From: F23-B02 sp946405205 | GTDB taxonomy: Bacteria > Bacillota > Clostridia > Oscillospirales > Oscillospiraceae | Reading direction: 5' to 3' | Assembly: GCA_946405205.1 (NCBI GenBank) | Contig: CAMJGL010000003.1 | Coordinates: 1 to 64,000 of the forward strand | Length of the DNA: 64,000 nt | Shown: one piece after another, positions 24,761 through 33,180 of the stretch | Position numbering within the stretch: the stretch's first letter is position 1 | Layout of the letters: each line of letters opens with the position of its first letter | Program-made: the position numbers and the translations under genes | The notes under the pieces: generated by a model | What the model was told of the DNA's origin: nothing | The model's database searches: none | The model's input: only the letters and a program-made list of their open reading frames with translations

Positions 24761-27700
24761 ATGAAAAACAAGGTATTCAAGAGAGGCCTATCCTTCCTGC
24801 TGAGCGTTTTGATGGTGTTCTCGCTGCTGACGGTCATACCCGCCGTATCCGTCGGCACCGACGCCGAAGCGGCGAGCTATACCAACAGCGGCACCGTTAC
24901 GGCATGGTACACCGCAATGTGCGACCTCAACGGCGAGCAGACAAAGGAGGCTCTCGTAGATAAGTATTTTGAAAGCGACGGCATAATCAGCTTCAAAACA
25001 AACTCGACCTTCCGAAGCAGGATCCAGCTTTCTTACGGAGGCGCGACCTTCAGGGTCAAGCTGACAAACTACTACGGAGATACGGCCATCAACGTTACGA
25101 AGATGAATGCCGCGCTTGCCGGAAACGGCAACGCGACCTCCATCAACGGCAATACAATAAAGAATATCACCGTCAACGGCAAAACTTCGTTCTCCATCCC
25201 CAAGGGAGGCTATGTGTGGACAGACTGGTTCACGATCAACTTGTCGCCGGGCGATTACCTTGTGCTGTCTTCATATGTTGCCAACTCCGGCAAGGTGCGT
25301 GACGCGGGCCTGACCGGCAGCACCTCTTATTGCTGGATGGGCGATCAGATGACCAACACCGAGTGGTCGTACGGTGCGCTCGGCAAGCTCGTCTCCGAGG
25401 ATCCCAACACCGGCAACTTTGAGATCACCCCGATGATAAACTGTGTTGAGACGAAAACCGGCGATACGAGCGCGTACACCGCGGTCGTCATCGGCGATTC
25501 GACCGTCACTAACTCTATCCCGGGTCTTATTCAGTCCAAGGTCAACGGCGCGGGCTTGGATAATGTTTCCGTAGTCGGCGCGGGCATCAAGGGCAACGAA
25601 CTGCTTGCCGACGGCGTCGGCGGCGACGGCCCGCTCGAGGGCGACGCACTTCTTACGCGCTTCGATCTTGACGCGCTGAGCCTCGCGGGCGTCAAGAAGG
25701 TTTTCGTCAAGATAGGCGTCAATGATATCGTGCACCCGAACTGCTCGAACCTCGCGCAGTATTTTGACGGTACGCCCTCCGCGCAGGAGATAATCAACGC
25801 ATATAAGCAGCTCATATCCGCGGCTCATGCCAAGGGCATTGAGATATATTTCTTCGATATAACTCCGTGGATAGGCTACACGAGAAACGGTACCGTGACC
25901 ACGGACGAGACGACTATGGCACAGATGGAGGCGGTTCGTCTTAAGGTAAATCAGTGGCTTGCGGACAACTGCTCTCATTACACGGATGAGGACAATATGA
26001 CCGTTGACCCAAAAAGCGGCTACTCCTTCGGTTACATTCCGGTAAGCGAAGCGGTAGGCGAGCTCCGCAGCGGCCACAGCGATCAGTATGTACTCAAATC
26101 CGCATATACCACCGACCATATCCATTACTCAGCGGCGGGTCAGACCGTCATTGCAAATCATGTGCCTATCAGCATCTTCAAGGGCGTGAAAGCCGAGGAT
26201 GTTGAAAAGACTGCGTCTGTCGGCAACCTGTATGTGGCTACGACGTCCACCGTTGGCGGCGGCTATTATTTCTTCGGCAGCTCCGAAAACCTCAGTTCCG
26301 GAGCCTCCGACCAGCAGAGCACAATGTATCTGATGCAGTCCGACGGCAGTCAGACCTCTGATATAGAAAAGGCATATAGCAATCCGTGGAGGGGAGCAAT
26401 TTATGGTAATCCGGTGGCTGACGCGGACAATTTACCGGCAACCCTTCAGCGCGGAACCGGAGGGGCCCCGTACATAGCGGTTAAATCGACAAGCGTGAAC
26501 GAAGTAACAGTACCCAGCGAATCGGCATACCGGCAGGCTTATTGGCAACGCAAGGCAGCTGAGAATACTTTGATAGATTGGAGAAGCTATTCAGATAACT
26601 TGGCGATAGCTTTCTATTATCCGTTTTGGGGTACCGTCTCGGTATTTGATACTGGTCTTCGCAATTCAGTCAACTACAACTACGTTGACGGCGGAAGCAG
26701 TGAATGGTATTCCCTCAATACTGTCAAGGCTTATGATGCCTCGAAAAGCTACAAAAGCCTTGTTTATTACGGCAGCAACACCGCCGGTATTGTTTCCGGA
26801 GACAAGTACCTTAGCTACTATAACTTCACTCCGAAAAATGGCAACGGTGAAGATGTCAAGACAGGATATGCTTTCCGCGTACTCAACAATTCCACTATAA
26901 AAGTTGACAGTAACAGCAACCTCGTCACGCTTTACGCGGCGGCGCAGGTCGACACTACCCTCGGCATAACCGAGGGGAGCAAGGCTCAGACCTACTATAA
27001 CGCAGACAACGGCACCGTCGTTCCATTTACCTATACTCTTACCGACAATCTGGCAAACAGCCCGACCGGCAGCAAGGGCAATGTCAGCACACTGACCGCC
27101 CCGACTGATAACTTTGCATCCTACGGCTCCTTTGTCGGCTACACCTACGGCGAGAGCCGCAGCGTTACATGGGAAAGCGATAACGAGAATGTAGCGAAAA
27201 TCGAGAACGGCCAGGTCGTGCTCACCGGAAACGGCGGCACCGCGAACCTTACCATGACCCTGACATGGAAGGAACTCGACGGCACTGTCTACACGATGAA
27301 GGACACGGCTACGGTGACGAATATCAAGTATACAGCCGATATCTGCATCGACAGCTATTATCCCGAGACCTATTCCGTCGATAACTTCTCCGGAAGCATG
27401 ACAAAGGATGTTTCCGTTACATATGAGAGCAATCCCCTTGCAGAGCTCCCCTCCGGCGGAAGCTGGGTATGGAGCAGCTCCGACAAAAATATCTTCACGG
27501 TTTCCGGCAGCGGCGCGAACGCAACGGTGAGCTTCACCGGCAATGGCGGCACCGCAAACCTGACCGCGGCGTATGTCTATAATGGGCGTACCATATGCTC
27601 TGACACCGTCGCGATAACAAACAACACCGCGGGCATCGATATCCAGATGGCGGATGATGCTATCGACACCGCAGCTCAGGCATATCCAGACCTGAAAAGG

Positions 27701-29557
27701 ATCTGCGGCATCAATCCTGACGACACACTGACGCTCACTGCTCAGCCGGTCGGCACAGGCGCCGCGGGTATGGACATGAACGGCAGCTATGCATGGTCCT
27801 TCGAGGGTGCCGCGCCGGAGGGCGTGACCCTCAGCAATGCGGACGCACGTACTGCGACGCTCACCTTTGCCGGAACGGAGACCACTGCGACCGTTAAGCT
27901 CAGCTATACCGTCAACGGCAATACATATGAAAGCTATGTCACCGTAACGGCAGTGCCCGGCATCGCAGCGAGCAACGTCGTGATAGATTTCGGCCTGCCT
28001 GTACAGATAGGCCTTGAGGGTGAGGTCTCCGGCATAAGTGCCGATAAGCCCAGCGTGGCGCTCGACACGGGTGTTACTGCCGGCGACGAGTACAATGCGG
28101 CAAAGTCCGCAAAAACCGCCTACGGCTCCGCGTCCCTGAACGGCATCACCCTGACCTACACCCCCGAAAAGATCGCCCTTGAACAGGATACCGTGTACTA
28201 TTCGGCCAAGGTGGACAAGGGCTACAAGTATTCGACCGTTGACATCATCCCGGCGGCGGATGTGTACTACGAGGACAGCTTTGTGTCTTACGAGGGCAAA
28301 TGGACCTCGGTCGGCGAAGGCTATACCGGCGAGATCCACGGCGGAGACAAAAACGACGTATACGGCTATGACGAGACCTACGGACAGTACACCCAGTACT
28401 CACTGGGAAAGGCAAAGCAGGTAACGGTTTCGGGCAGTGAGACTGCGAAGGCGAGCTTCACCTTCACCGGCACCGGGTTTGAGATCTACTCTGCCTGCAC
28501 TTCAAAGCAGGGCGGCGCTGTTATCTCGGTCTATAATAAGGACAATCAGCGTGTCGGCATGAAGAAGCTGGTGGCAACGTCGTCCAACGGCGAATACTGG
28601 CAGACGCCGGTGTATATGCAGAATCTTGACTACGGCACCTACAGGGTGGATATAGAAGTTGCATACAGCGGCGCACTCGACCCGGCCAATGCAGACGGCG
28701 TGAGAAGCGGCAGCGTGACGTTCATCCTTGACGGCGTGCGCATCTATAACACCAGCGACACGTACAACGACAAGTACGCAGCCGACGAGCAGAACGCACG
28801 GTTCATCTCGGTGAGAAAGCAGCTGCTTACAAAGGACAGCTTTAACGAGGGCACTACCGTAGGCGCGGTGTTCATCGACGGCTGGGTAGAACTTGACTCG
28901 GAAGGCAAACCAGTCTTTGGTGAGGACGGCAAATTAAACTATAAAGAAAAGATAACGACCAAGAATGTTGCCGACTACAAGAACTTCGGCCCGAAGAACG
29001 AGGTATATCTGGCGGCGGGACAGGCTGTTGCTTTCAGGGTGGTTAACTACAGCGGCGAGAGCCTGCAGCTCGGCATGAAGGCTGCAAACCTGAACGTGAG
29101 CGCCGTGAATGTGAACGGCCAGACCATCGAACTTGCCGGCAGCACGGCGATGTACTACAAGATAACAAGCGACGACGGAATGGTCGTCATAGTAAACAGC
29201 GGCGGCGGCCTCGTGTCGATAACGAACCTGAAGATCTCGGGCGCCGGTATAGATACAGCCGCGGTACCCAGAGGGCTTTCGGTCGATAACGATGTAGTCA
29301 GCTACGCGGCGTCGGTGATGATGGCGATACGCGAAGAGCCGGCTCCGAGCGAGGAGCCTCAGCCCACGGAAGAGCCGACCCCGACCGAGGAACCCGAGCC
29401 GACAGAAGAGCCCGACCCGGCACCGACCGATGAACCGGACGAGGGCGATGACGACGACGGCGATAAGACCGTGACGGTATGGGAAAAGCTGATAAACGCG
29501 GCGAAGCGGCTGAACGAAGCGCTCAAGAGCTTTGTGTCAAAACTGTTCGGGAGGTAA
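24761..29557 (+). CDS. Giant secreted multidomain protein B with SGNH hydrolase domain
   Basis: A 1598-aa secreted protein with a signal peptide (about 1-38) that shares the words VMVFSLLTVIPA with protein A. Residues about 40-485 form a GDSL/SGNH esterase module: GDS at 245-247 with Ser247, GVNDIVHPN with Asn321, and DHIHYSAAG with Asp452 and His455. The same layout occurs in the separate enzyme at 33225-34520. Ig-like/BIG2-type repeats follow (about 800-1080), two of which share TGNGGTANLT. From residue about 1160 it is nearly identical to protein A. It also has the Pro/Glu/Thr linker and basic C-terminus, and no sortase motif. A role as a surface esterase acting on acylated glycans is inferred. 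Confidence 0.85.
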   Translation: MKNKVFKRGLSFLLSVLMVFSLLTVIPAVSVGTDAEAASYTNSGTVTAWYTAMCDLNGEQTKEALVDKYFESDGIISFKTNSTFRSRIQLSYGGATFRVKLTNYYGDTAINVTKMNAALAGNGNATSINGNTIKNITVNGKTSFSIPKGGYVWTDWFTINLSPGDYLVLSSYVANSGKVRDAGLTGSTSYCWMGDQMTNTEWSYGALGKLVSEDPNTGNFEITPMINCVETKTGDTSAYTAVVIGDSTVTNSIPGLIQSKVNGAGLDNVSVVGAGIKGNELLADGVGGDGPLEGDALLTRFDLDALSLAGVKKVFVKIGVNDIVHPNCSNLAQYFDGTPSAQEIINAYKQLISAAHAKGIEIYFFDITPWIGYTRNGTVTTDETTMAQMEAVRLKVNQWLADNCSHYTDEDNMTVDPKSGYSFGYIPVSEAVGELRSGHSDQYVLKSAYTTDHIHYSAAGQTVIANHVPISIFKGVKAEDVEKTASVGNLYVATTSTVGGGYYFFGSSENLSSGASDQQSTMYLMQSDGSQTSDIEKAYSNPWRGAIYGNPVADADNLPATLQRGTGGAPYIAVKSTSVNEVTVPSESAYRQAYWQRKAAENTLIDWRSYSDNLAIAFYYPFWGTVSVFDTGLRNSVNYNYVDGGSSEWYSLNTVKAYDASKSYKSLVYYGSNTAGIVSGDKYLSYYNFTPKNGNGEDVKTGYAFRVLNNSTIKVDSNSNLVTLYAAAQVDTTLGITEGSKAQTYYNADNGTVVPFTYTLTDNLANSPTGSKGNVSTLTAPTDNFASYGSFVGYTYGESRSVTWESDNENVAKIENGQVVLTGNGGTANLTMTLTWKELDGTVYTMKDTATVTNIKYTADICIDSYYPETYSVDNFSGSMTKDVSVTYESNPLAELPSGGSWVWSSSDKNIFTVSGSGANATVSFTGNGGTANLTAAYVYNGRTICSDTVAITNNTAGIDIQMADDAIDTAAQAYPDLKRICGINPDDTLTLTAQPVGTGAAGMDMNGSYAWSFEGAAPEGVTLSNADARTATLTFAGTETTATVKLSYTVNGNTYESYVTVTAVPGIAASNVVIDFGLPVQIGLEGEVSGISADKPSVALDTGVTAGDEYNAAKSAKTAYGSASLNGITLTYTPEKIALEQDTVYYSAKVDKGYKYSTVDIIPAADVYYEDSFVSYEGKWTSVGEGYTGEIHGGDKNDVYGYDETYGQYTQYSLGKAKQVTVSGSETAKASFTFTGTGFEIYSACTSKQGGAVISVYNKDNQRVGMKKLVATSSNGEYWQTPVYMQNLDYGTYRVDIEVAYSGALDPANADGVRSGSVTFILDGVRIYNTSDTYNDKYAADEQNARFISVRKQLLTKDSFNEGTTVGAVFIDGWVELDSEGKPVFGEDGKLNYKEKITTKNVADYKNFGPKNEVYLAAGQAVAFRVVNYSGESLQLGMKAANLNVSAVNVNGQTIELAGSTAMYYKITSDDGMVVIVNSGGGLVSITNLKISGAGIDTAAVPRGLSVDNDVVSYAASVMMAIREEPAPSEEPQPTEEPTPTEEPEPTEEPDPAPTDEPDEGDDDDGDKTVTVWEKLINAAKRLNEALKSFVSKLFGR

Positions 29558-29656
29558 CGGAAATGAAAAAAGCATATTCAAAACCGGAGCTGTACTATGA
29601 ACGGTATGAACTGAGCAGCAACATCGCTGGCAACTGCGCGACAGGCCTGCCGGTCG
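28238..29656 (+). repeat. Duplicated block, copy 2
   Basis: Second copy of the block at 22927-24333. It lies in the same orientation 5.3 kb downstream and ends at the same point of the peptide gene, just before the core region. Confidence 0.92.
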
Positions 29657-29814
29657 GTGATATAACTCAGGGCAGCTACACGAACTGCACGGTAAATGTG
29701 GGCGGCGACAGCTGGATGTTTACCAGTGAGCCGGACTGCAATACTGAGCCGTCGGAGGATTACGGCTTCTGCTACGAGGTATACACTGCCACTAATATGC
29801 TCTGGAGCTCATGA
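29563..29814 (+). CDS. Putative modified-peptide precursor B
   Basis: An 83-aa peptide, partner of peptide A. Residues 1-32 are identical to peptide A, and the following 51 residues are clearly diverged. Cysteines at 25, 42, 59 and 70 match the four of peptide A with a one-residue gap. Shared core words are VGG, CNTEP, CY and a final N-x-L-x-x-S-like end. It starts five bases after the giant protein B stop with the same GGGAGG RBS, and a terminator follows it. The constant leader with a variable, cysteine-registered core is what a RiPP precursor pair would show. A secreted signalling or antimicrobial peptide are both possible. Confidence 0.7.
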   Translation: MKKAYSKPELYYERYELSSNIAGNCATGLPVGDITQGSYTNCTVNVGGDSWMFTSEPDCNTEPSEDYGFCYEVYTATNMLWSS

Positions 29815-29824
29815 AAAAGCACGG

Positions 29825-29859
29825 GCCGCCCTGTATTTTCGGATACAGGGCGGCTTTTT
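29825..29859 (+). terminator. Intrinsic terminator after peptide B
   Basis: A 12-bp perfect stem (29825-29836 with 29843-29854) plus five Ts. It resembles the terminator after peptide A in sequence, which supports duplication of the whole 3' end. Confidence 0.9.
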
Positions 29860-29905
29860 GCGTCGTAATACGGAATAAAACCGCGTCGCAGACGCTGTGC
29901 GCATA

Positions 29906-29935
29906 TTGCAAAAAACTAACAGGCAGTGTTATAAT
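29906..29935 (+). promoter_or_regulatory. Sigma-A promoter of the modification-gene operon
   Basis: TTGCAA (29906-29911), 18-bp spacer, TATAAT (29930-29935). It lies between the peptide B terminator and the ATG at 30003, so the four genes that follow form their own unit. Confidence 0.85.
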
Positions 29936-30002
29936 GGAGCGTACATTGGATGGACTCAGCCCGCGGCCCTGCTTTGGAGCCGCGTTGACGACAGAGGTGC
30001 AT

Positions 30003-30692
30003 ATGAAAAAGAAAACATTTATTGTAATAGCGGCGATAGTTATTGTCATTATTGCCGCGGTGATCGCCCTTGTGCTTATCGGCGGCTCCGATGCGGATAA
30101 AACACCCGCCGGCGGAGCGCTCGGGATCACGGTCAACAGCAGTGTCTCCGGCGTTGAGGCGGTATCAGCCGACAATATCGCCGGAATTTTCGTGGAGGAC
30201 GGCTCGGACGAGGCGCTTGAAAGCATCGCTGCGCTCACGCTCAGAAACACGGCGGACAAGACCCTCCAGTATGCCGGCTTAGTGCTTACGGCAGACGGAG
30301 AGGAGTATCATTTCGAGGTCACGACCGTTCCCGCCGGCGGCACGGTACGGGTGATGGAGGCCGACAGGAAGTCGTTTTCGTCAGGCCTCGGCGAATGCAG
30401 CCTCAGCGCGAATAACATAGCGTGGTTTGACGCCGAGCCTTCGATGTATGAAGGGGTCTTCTCCGTCCGGACACAGGAGGGCGCGCTTATAATCACCAAC
30501 GAGTCCGACACCGCCGTGAGCGCACCGGTGTACGTTTACTACAAAAACTATGTTGACGGCACATATATCGGCGGCATAACCTACCGTGCGGTCGTTCAGC
30601 AGGATCTGGAGGCCGGCGAGAGCGCAGCCGTTTCGGCAATGCATTTCGATCCGGAAAGCTCCCGGCTCATGTTTATAACCTATGTTCCGTAA
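30003..30692 (+). CDS. Membrane-anchored protein of the modified-peptide locus, unknown function
   Basis: A 229-aa protein. The start at 30003 has an AGAGGTG RBS and lies downstream of the promoter. Residues 5-27 are one long Ile/Val-rich membrane helix, and the remaining 200 residues should lie outside the cell. The middle reads LTLRNTADKTLQYAGLVLTADG..YHFEVTTVPAGGTVRVME, a beta-sandwich-like pattern of the kind seen in extracellular adhesion or FxLYD-like domains. I do not recognise a named family. It is the first gene of the operon that ends in the radical SAM and PqqD genes, and its stop overlaps the kinase-like gene by 11 bases, so it probably belongs to peptide export, anchoring or sensing. 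Confidence 0.6.
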   Translation: MKKKTFIVIAAIVIVIIAAVIALVLIGGSDADKTPAGGALGITVNSSVSGVEAVSADNIAGIFVEDGSDEALESIAALTLRNTADKTLQYAGLVLTADGEEYHFEVTTVPAGGTVRVMEADRKSFSSGLGECSLSANNIAWFDAEPSMYEGVFSVRTQEGALIITNESDTAVSAPVYVYYKNYVDGTYIGGITYRAVVQQDLEAGESAAVSAMHFDPESSRLMFITYVP

Positions 30693-31491
30693 GCTGTATG
30701 ATTTTTCGGGCATATCGGTCGCAATAAGCTCGGACGAGATGCTTTCCGAGGGCGATAAGCTCCGCAGGTTTGAATTTGACGCAGCAGCGGACTGCGGGAT
30801 AAGCCTTGAGTTTGCTCATGCCCTGCCCGAGCTCCCCGAGCCTGACGGCGAGGTGACGGGCCGGTACCGCCGGTACAGCCAAGGCTCGGAGAGAGCCGGA
30901 ACGGCATATGCCTACGCCGAGCACAGGGGAAACAACTGCAGGCTAACCGTGCTTGATGAGTACCGCGGCCGGCTGAGCGCGGAGGACGTCCTGCGCCTTG
31001 CAGACTTTAATCATATGCTGCTTGAAAACTCAGCCGCCGTCCTCCACGCGTCTTACATTTCGACGGACGCGGGAGCTATACTGTTTTCCGCACCCTGCGG
31101 AACGGGCAAATCAACACAGGCGGAGCTATGGCGGAAGCATCGCGGCGCGGTGATCGTAAACGGCGACCGCTGCCTGATACGCATGACCGGCGAAGGCTTT
31201 ACTGCCGGCGGTATCTACTACTCCGGCACCTCCGAGTTCTGCAGGAACATCACGAGGCCACTGCGCGCCGTGGTGCTGCTGCAGCAGGCAAAGGAGAACA
31301 GCGTAAGCGTGCTTAAAGGAACTGACTGCTTTATGAAGCTGCTCAGGCAGTGCGCGTATAAAAACGACATACCCTCCGATCCGGTAAGGGCTGTGGAGCT
31401 GATGGCAGGTCTCGTTAACAGCGTGCCGGTGCTGGAGCTGGCCTGCCTGCCGGATGAATCTGCGGTCGAGGCGCTGGAAAGAGCTCTCTGA
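30682..31491 (+). CDS. HPr kinase-like P-loop protein of a RiPP locus
   Basis: A 269-aa protein. Residues 133-141 hold a Walker A motif (APCGTGKST), preceded by a beta strand with HASYI and followed by VNGDRCLI, the pattern of HPr kinase/PEP carboxykinase-like proteins. Such HprK-like proteins recur in RiPP loci next to PqqD and radical SAM or lasso-peptide genes, where some phosphorylate the precursor. The N-terminal 100 residues are unassigned. The start at 30682 lacks a clear RBS and overlaps the previous gene, so coupling is likely. True HPr kinase is unlikely because length and context do not fit. Confidence 0.72.
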   Translation: MFRKLYDFSGISVAISSDEMLSEGDKLRRFEFDAAADCGISLEFAHALPELPEPDGEVTGRYRRYSQGSERAGTAYAYAEHRGNNCRLTVLDEYRGRLSAEDVLRLADFNHMLLENSAAVLHASYISTDAGAILFSAPCGTGKSTQAELWRKHRGAVIVNGDRCLIRMTGEGFTAGGIYYSGTSEFCRNITRPLRAVVLLQQAKENSVSVLKGTDCFMKLLRQCAYKNDIPSDPVRAVELMAGLVNSVPVLELACLPDESAVEALERAL

Positions 31492-31501
31492 AAGGATAGA
31501 T

Positions 31502-32647
31502 ATGGACCCTCAATATGTTGAATCGAGAATAAGCAGACACCTGCACTATAAGGCTGCCGCGGCGGGGATCCCCCTGTCGGGCACCTTTGAGCTGACGCCC
31601 TGCTGCAACCTCAGCTGCAAAATGTGCTATGTCCGCAAGCCGATGCAGGAGGTCGAGGCCGAGGGCGGACTGATGCCCGCCGGGGAATGGATAGCGCTCG
31701 CGGAAAAGGCCCGCGGCGTGGGAATGCTGTACCTGCTGCTGACCGGCGGCGAGCCGCTGACTCATCCCGGGTTCAGGGAGATATACACAGCCTGCCGCAA
31801 CATGGGGCTCGTTGTTTCCATCAACACAAACGGTACGCTGCTGGACGACGATATGCTCGATTTTCTGGCGGCAAATCCGCCGGCGAAGGTGAACATGTCG
31901 CTGTACGGAGCAAGCCGCGAGACCTATGCCGACCTTTGCGGTATGCCGGAGGCCTACGACAGGGCGATATATGCCCTCAAGGGCATGAAGGCGCGGAATC
32001 TGACGGTCAAGCTCAACTACAGCGTCACCCGATATAACTGCGGCGATATGGCGAAGCTAACGGAGTTTGCGCGGGAAAACGACGTGAATATCCAGACCGC
32101 GACCTATATGTTCCCGCCGCTGCGCCGCGACGGTACGCAGGTGGGCAGGAACGACCGCATGAGCCCTGAGGAGGACGCGGCCGCCCACATCCGCAGCGAG
32201 CGGCTTAGAATGAGCGATGAGGAATTCTGCACGCTGGCCCAGGCGCGCCTGAGCCGTGCGGAGGGCACTCTCGAAAACAGCGAGTGTCTGGACACACCCG
32301 ACGAGCACATACGCTGCAGGGCGGGCACCACGGCCTTCTGGATAAACTGGAGCGGGGAGATGACTCCCTGCGGGATGTGGCCTGTCAGCGCGGCTGACGT
32401 AAAATCGGACGGATTTGAGAACGCATGGCGGAAAACAAGAGAGTTTGCTTCTCGCGTCATGATGCCCGCAAAGTGTACGGCCTGTCCGGACCGGCCCGTG
32501 TGCATGGTGTGCGCCGCGTCCTGCCGCTGCGAGACGGGCAGCTTTACCGAGGTTCCCGAGTATCTCTGCCGCCGCACAAAAGCCATGCTTGCAGAGACAG
32601 AGAAGATATATGCGGAGCTGAAAAGCGGAAAAGGAGAAGATAAATGA
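31502..32647 (+). CDS. Radical SAM/SPASM peptide-modifying enzyme
   Basis: A 381-aa enzyme. ATG 31502 follows AAAGGAT; an upstream in-frame start lies inside the kinase gene. Residues about 26-40 carry CCNLSCKMC, the C-x3-C-x2-C motif that binds the SAM-cleaving [4Fe-4S] cluster, and LLTGGEPLTHP is the GGE motif. The C-terminal SPASM region starts at CRAGTTAFWINWSGEMTPCG and continues with KCTACPDRPVCMVCAASCRC, giving enough cysteines for two auxiliary clusters. SPASM enzymes make thioether, C-C or other crosslinks in peptides. With PqqD overlapping its stop, the neighbouring peptides are the natural substrates. Confidence 0.88.
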   Translation: MDPQYVESRISRHLHYKAAAAGIPLSGTFELTPCCNLSCKMCYVRKPMQEVEAEGGLMPAGEWIALAEKARGVGMLYLLLTGGEPLTHPGFREIYTACRNMGLVVSINTNGTLLDDDMLDFLAANPPAKVNMSLYGASRETYADLCGMPEAYDRAIYALKGMKARNLTVKLNYSVTRYNCGDMAKLTEFARENDVNIQTATYMFPPLRRDGTQVGRNDRMSPEEDAAAHIRSERLRMSDEEFCTLAQARLSRAEGTLENSECLDTPDEHIRCRAGTTAFWINWSGEMTPCGMWPVSAADVKSDGFENAWRKTREFASRVMMPAKCTACPDRPVCMVCAASCRCETGSFTEVPEYLCRRTKAMLAETEKIYAELKSGKGEDK

Positions 32648-32910
32648 GAGCAAATCCCGAATTTATAGCAAGAGACATCGCCGGCGAGCTGGTGCTCGTG
32701 CCTGTGGGTGCGACGGCGCAAAAGTGCGACGGCCTCATAACCTGCAACGAGGTGGGCGCGCTGATATGGCGTCAGTTGGAGAAAGCGGCCGATGAGGAGG
32801 CAGTCCTGAGCGCTATACTTGAGGAGTTCGAGATAGATGAAAAAACAGCCCGCGGGGATATGATGGAGTTCATATCCAGGCTCCGCGAGCTGAACGCCGT
32901 AATCGACTGA
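32644..32910 (+). CDS. PqqD-family peptide chaperone (RiPP recognition element)
   Basis: An 88-aa protein whose ATG overlaps the radical SAM stop (ATGA). It has the PqqD pattern: an N-terminal beta hairpin ending in LVPVG, then N-E-V-G-A-L-I-W-R-Q-L and a helical part with ILEEFEIDEKTARGDMMEFISRL. PqqD domains bind the leader of a precursor and hand it to the radical SAM partner. The spacing and order are typical for this pair. Confidence 0.88.
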   Translation: MRANPEFIARDIAGELVLVPVGATAQKCDGLITCNEVGALIWRQLEKAADEEAVLSAILEEFEIDEKTARGDMMEFISRLRELNAVID

Positions 32911-32917
32911 CGGCATG

Positions 32918-32953
32918 AAAAAACAGGCTTTGCAAGAGCAAAGCCTGTTTTTT
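32918..32953 (+). terminator. Intrinsic terminator of the modification operon
   Basis: A perfect 16-bp stem with a 4-nt loop (32918-32933 with 32938-32953), A-run and T-run at its ends. The same 36-nt sequence occurs at 33181-33216. Confidence 0.93.
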
Positions 32954-33180
32954 CAGCGTGTCAAAAAAGTCCTCCCGGACTTTTTTGCACGCTTCAAAAA
33001 CGCCAAGTTTTTTGTGAAATTTCATTTCACGAAAAACCTCGCCATGCTCGTCAAAAAGCCTGATAAATCAGGCATTTTTGATGGCTATTTATCTAATTCG
33101 AGGCGGGCTGCCGCCCCCTCGAGCTCCCCCTGTCCGTCGCTTCATTCTATGCATTCATTTTTATCTCTTTGACAGTATGG
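32954..33180. other. Hairpin array between two identical terminators
   Basis: The 227 bases between the two identical 36-nt terminators hold three more stem-loops: 32956-32992 (two-part stem closing on TCCC), 33007-33037 (14 bp, one G-T pair) and 33051-33081 (with a one-base bulge). Each has A/T-rich arm ends like a terminator. A further GC-rich stretch at 33102-33125 is partly palindromic. The 85-codon open frame crossing it has no RBS and is built from the hairpins, so it is not called a gene. The role is either multi-step insulation of convergent transcription or a non-coding repeat element. Confidence 0.7.

Noticed and set aside
29811..30002. Upstream in-frame extension of the 229-aa membrane protein
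   Set aside because: It would overlap the peptide B stop, the terminator and the new promoter; the ATG at 30003 has a good RBS directly before the membrane helix.
32915..33172. An 85-codon plus-strand open frame after the PqqD gene
   Set aside because: It runs through four stem-loops, has no RBS and its Lys/Phe-rich content comes from the A- and T-runs of the hairpins.
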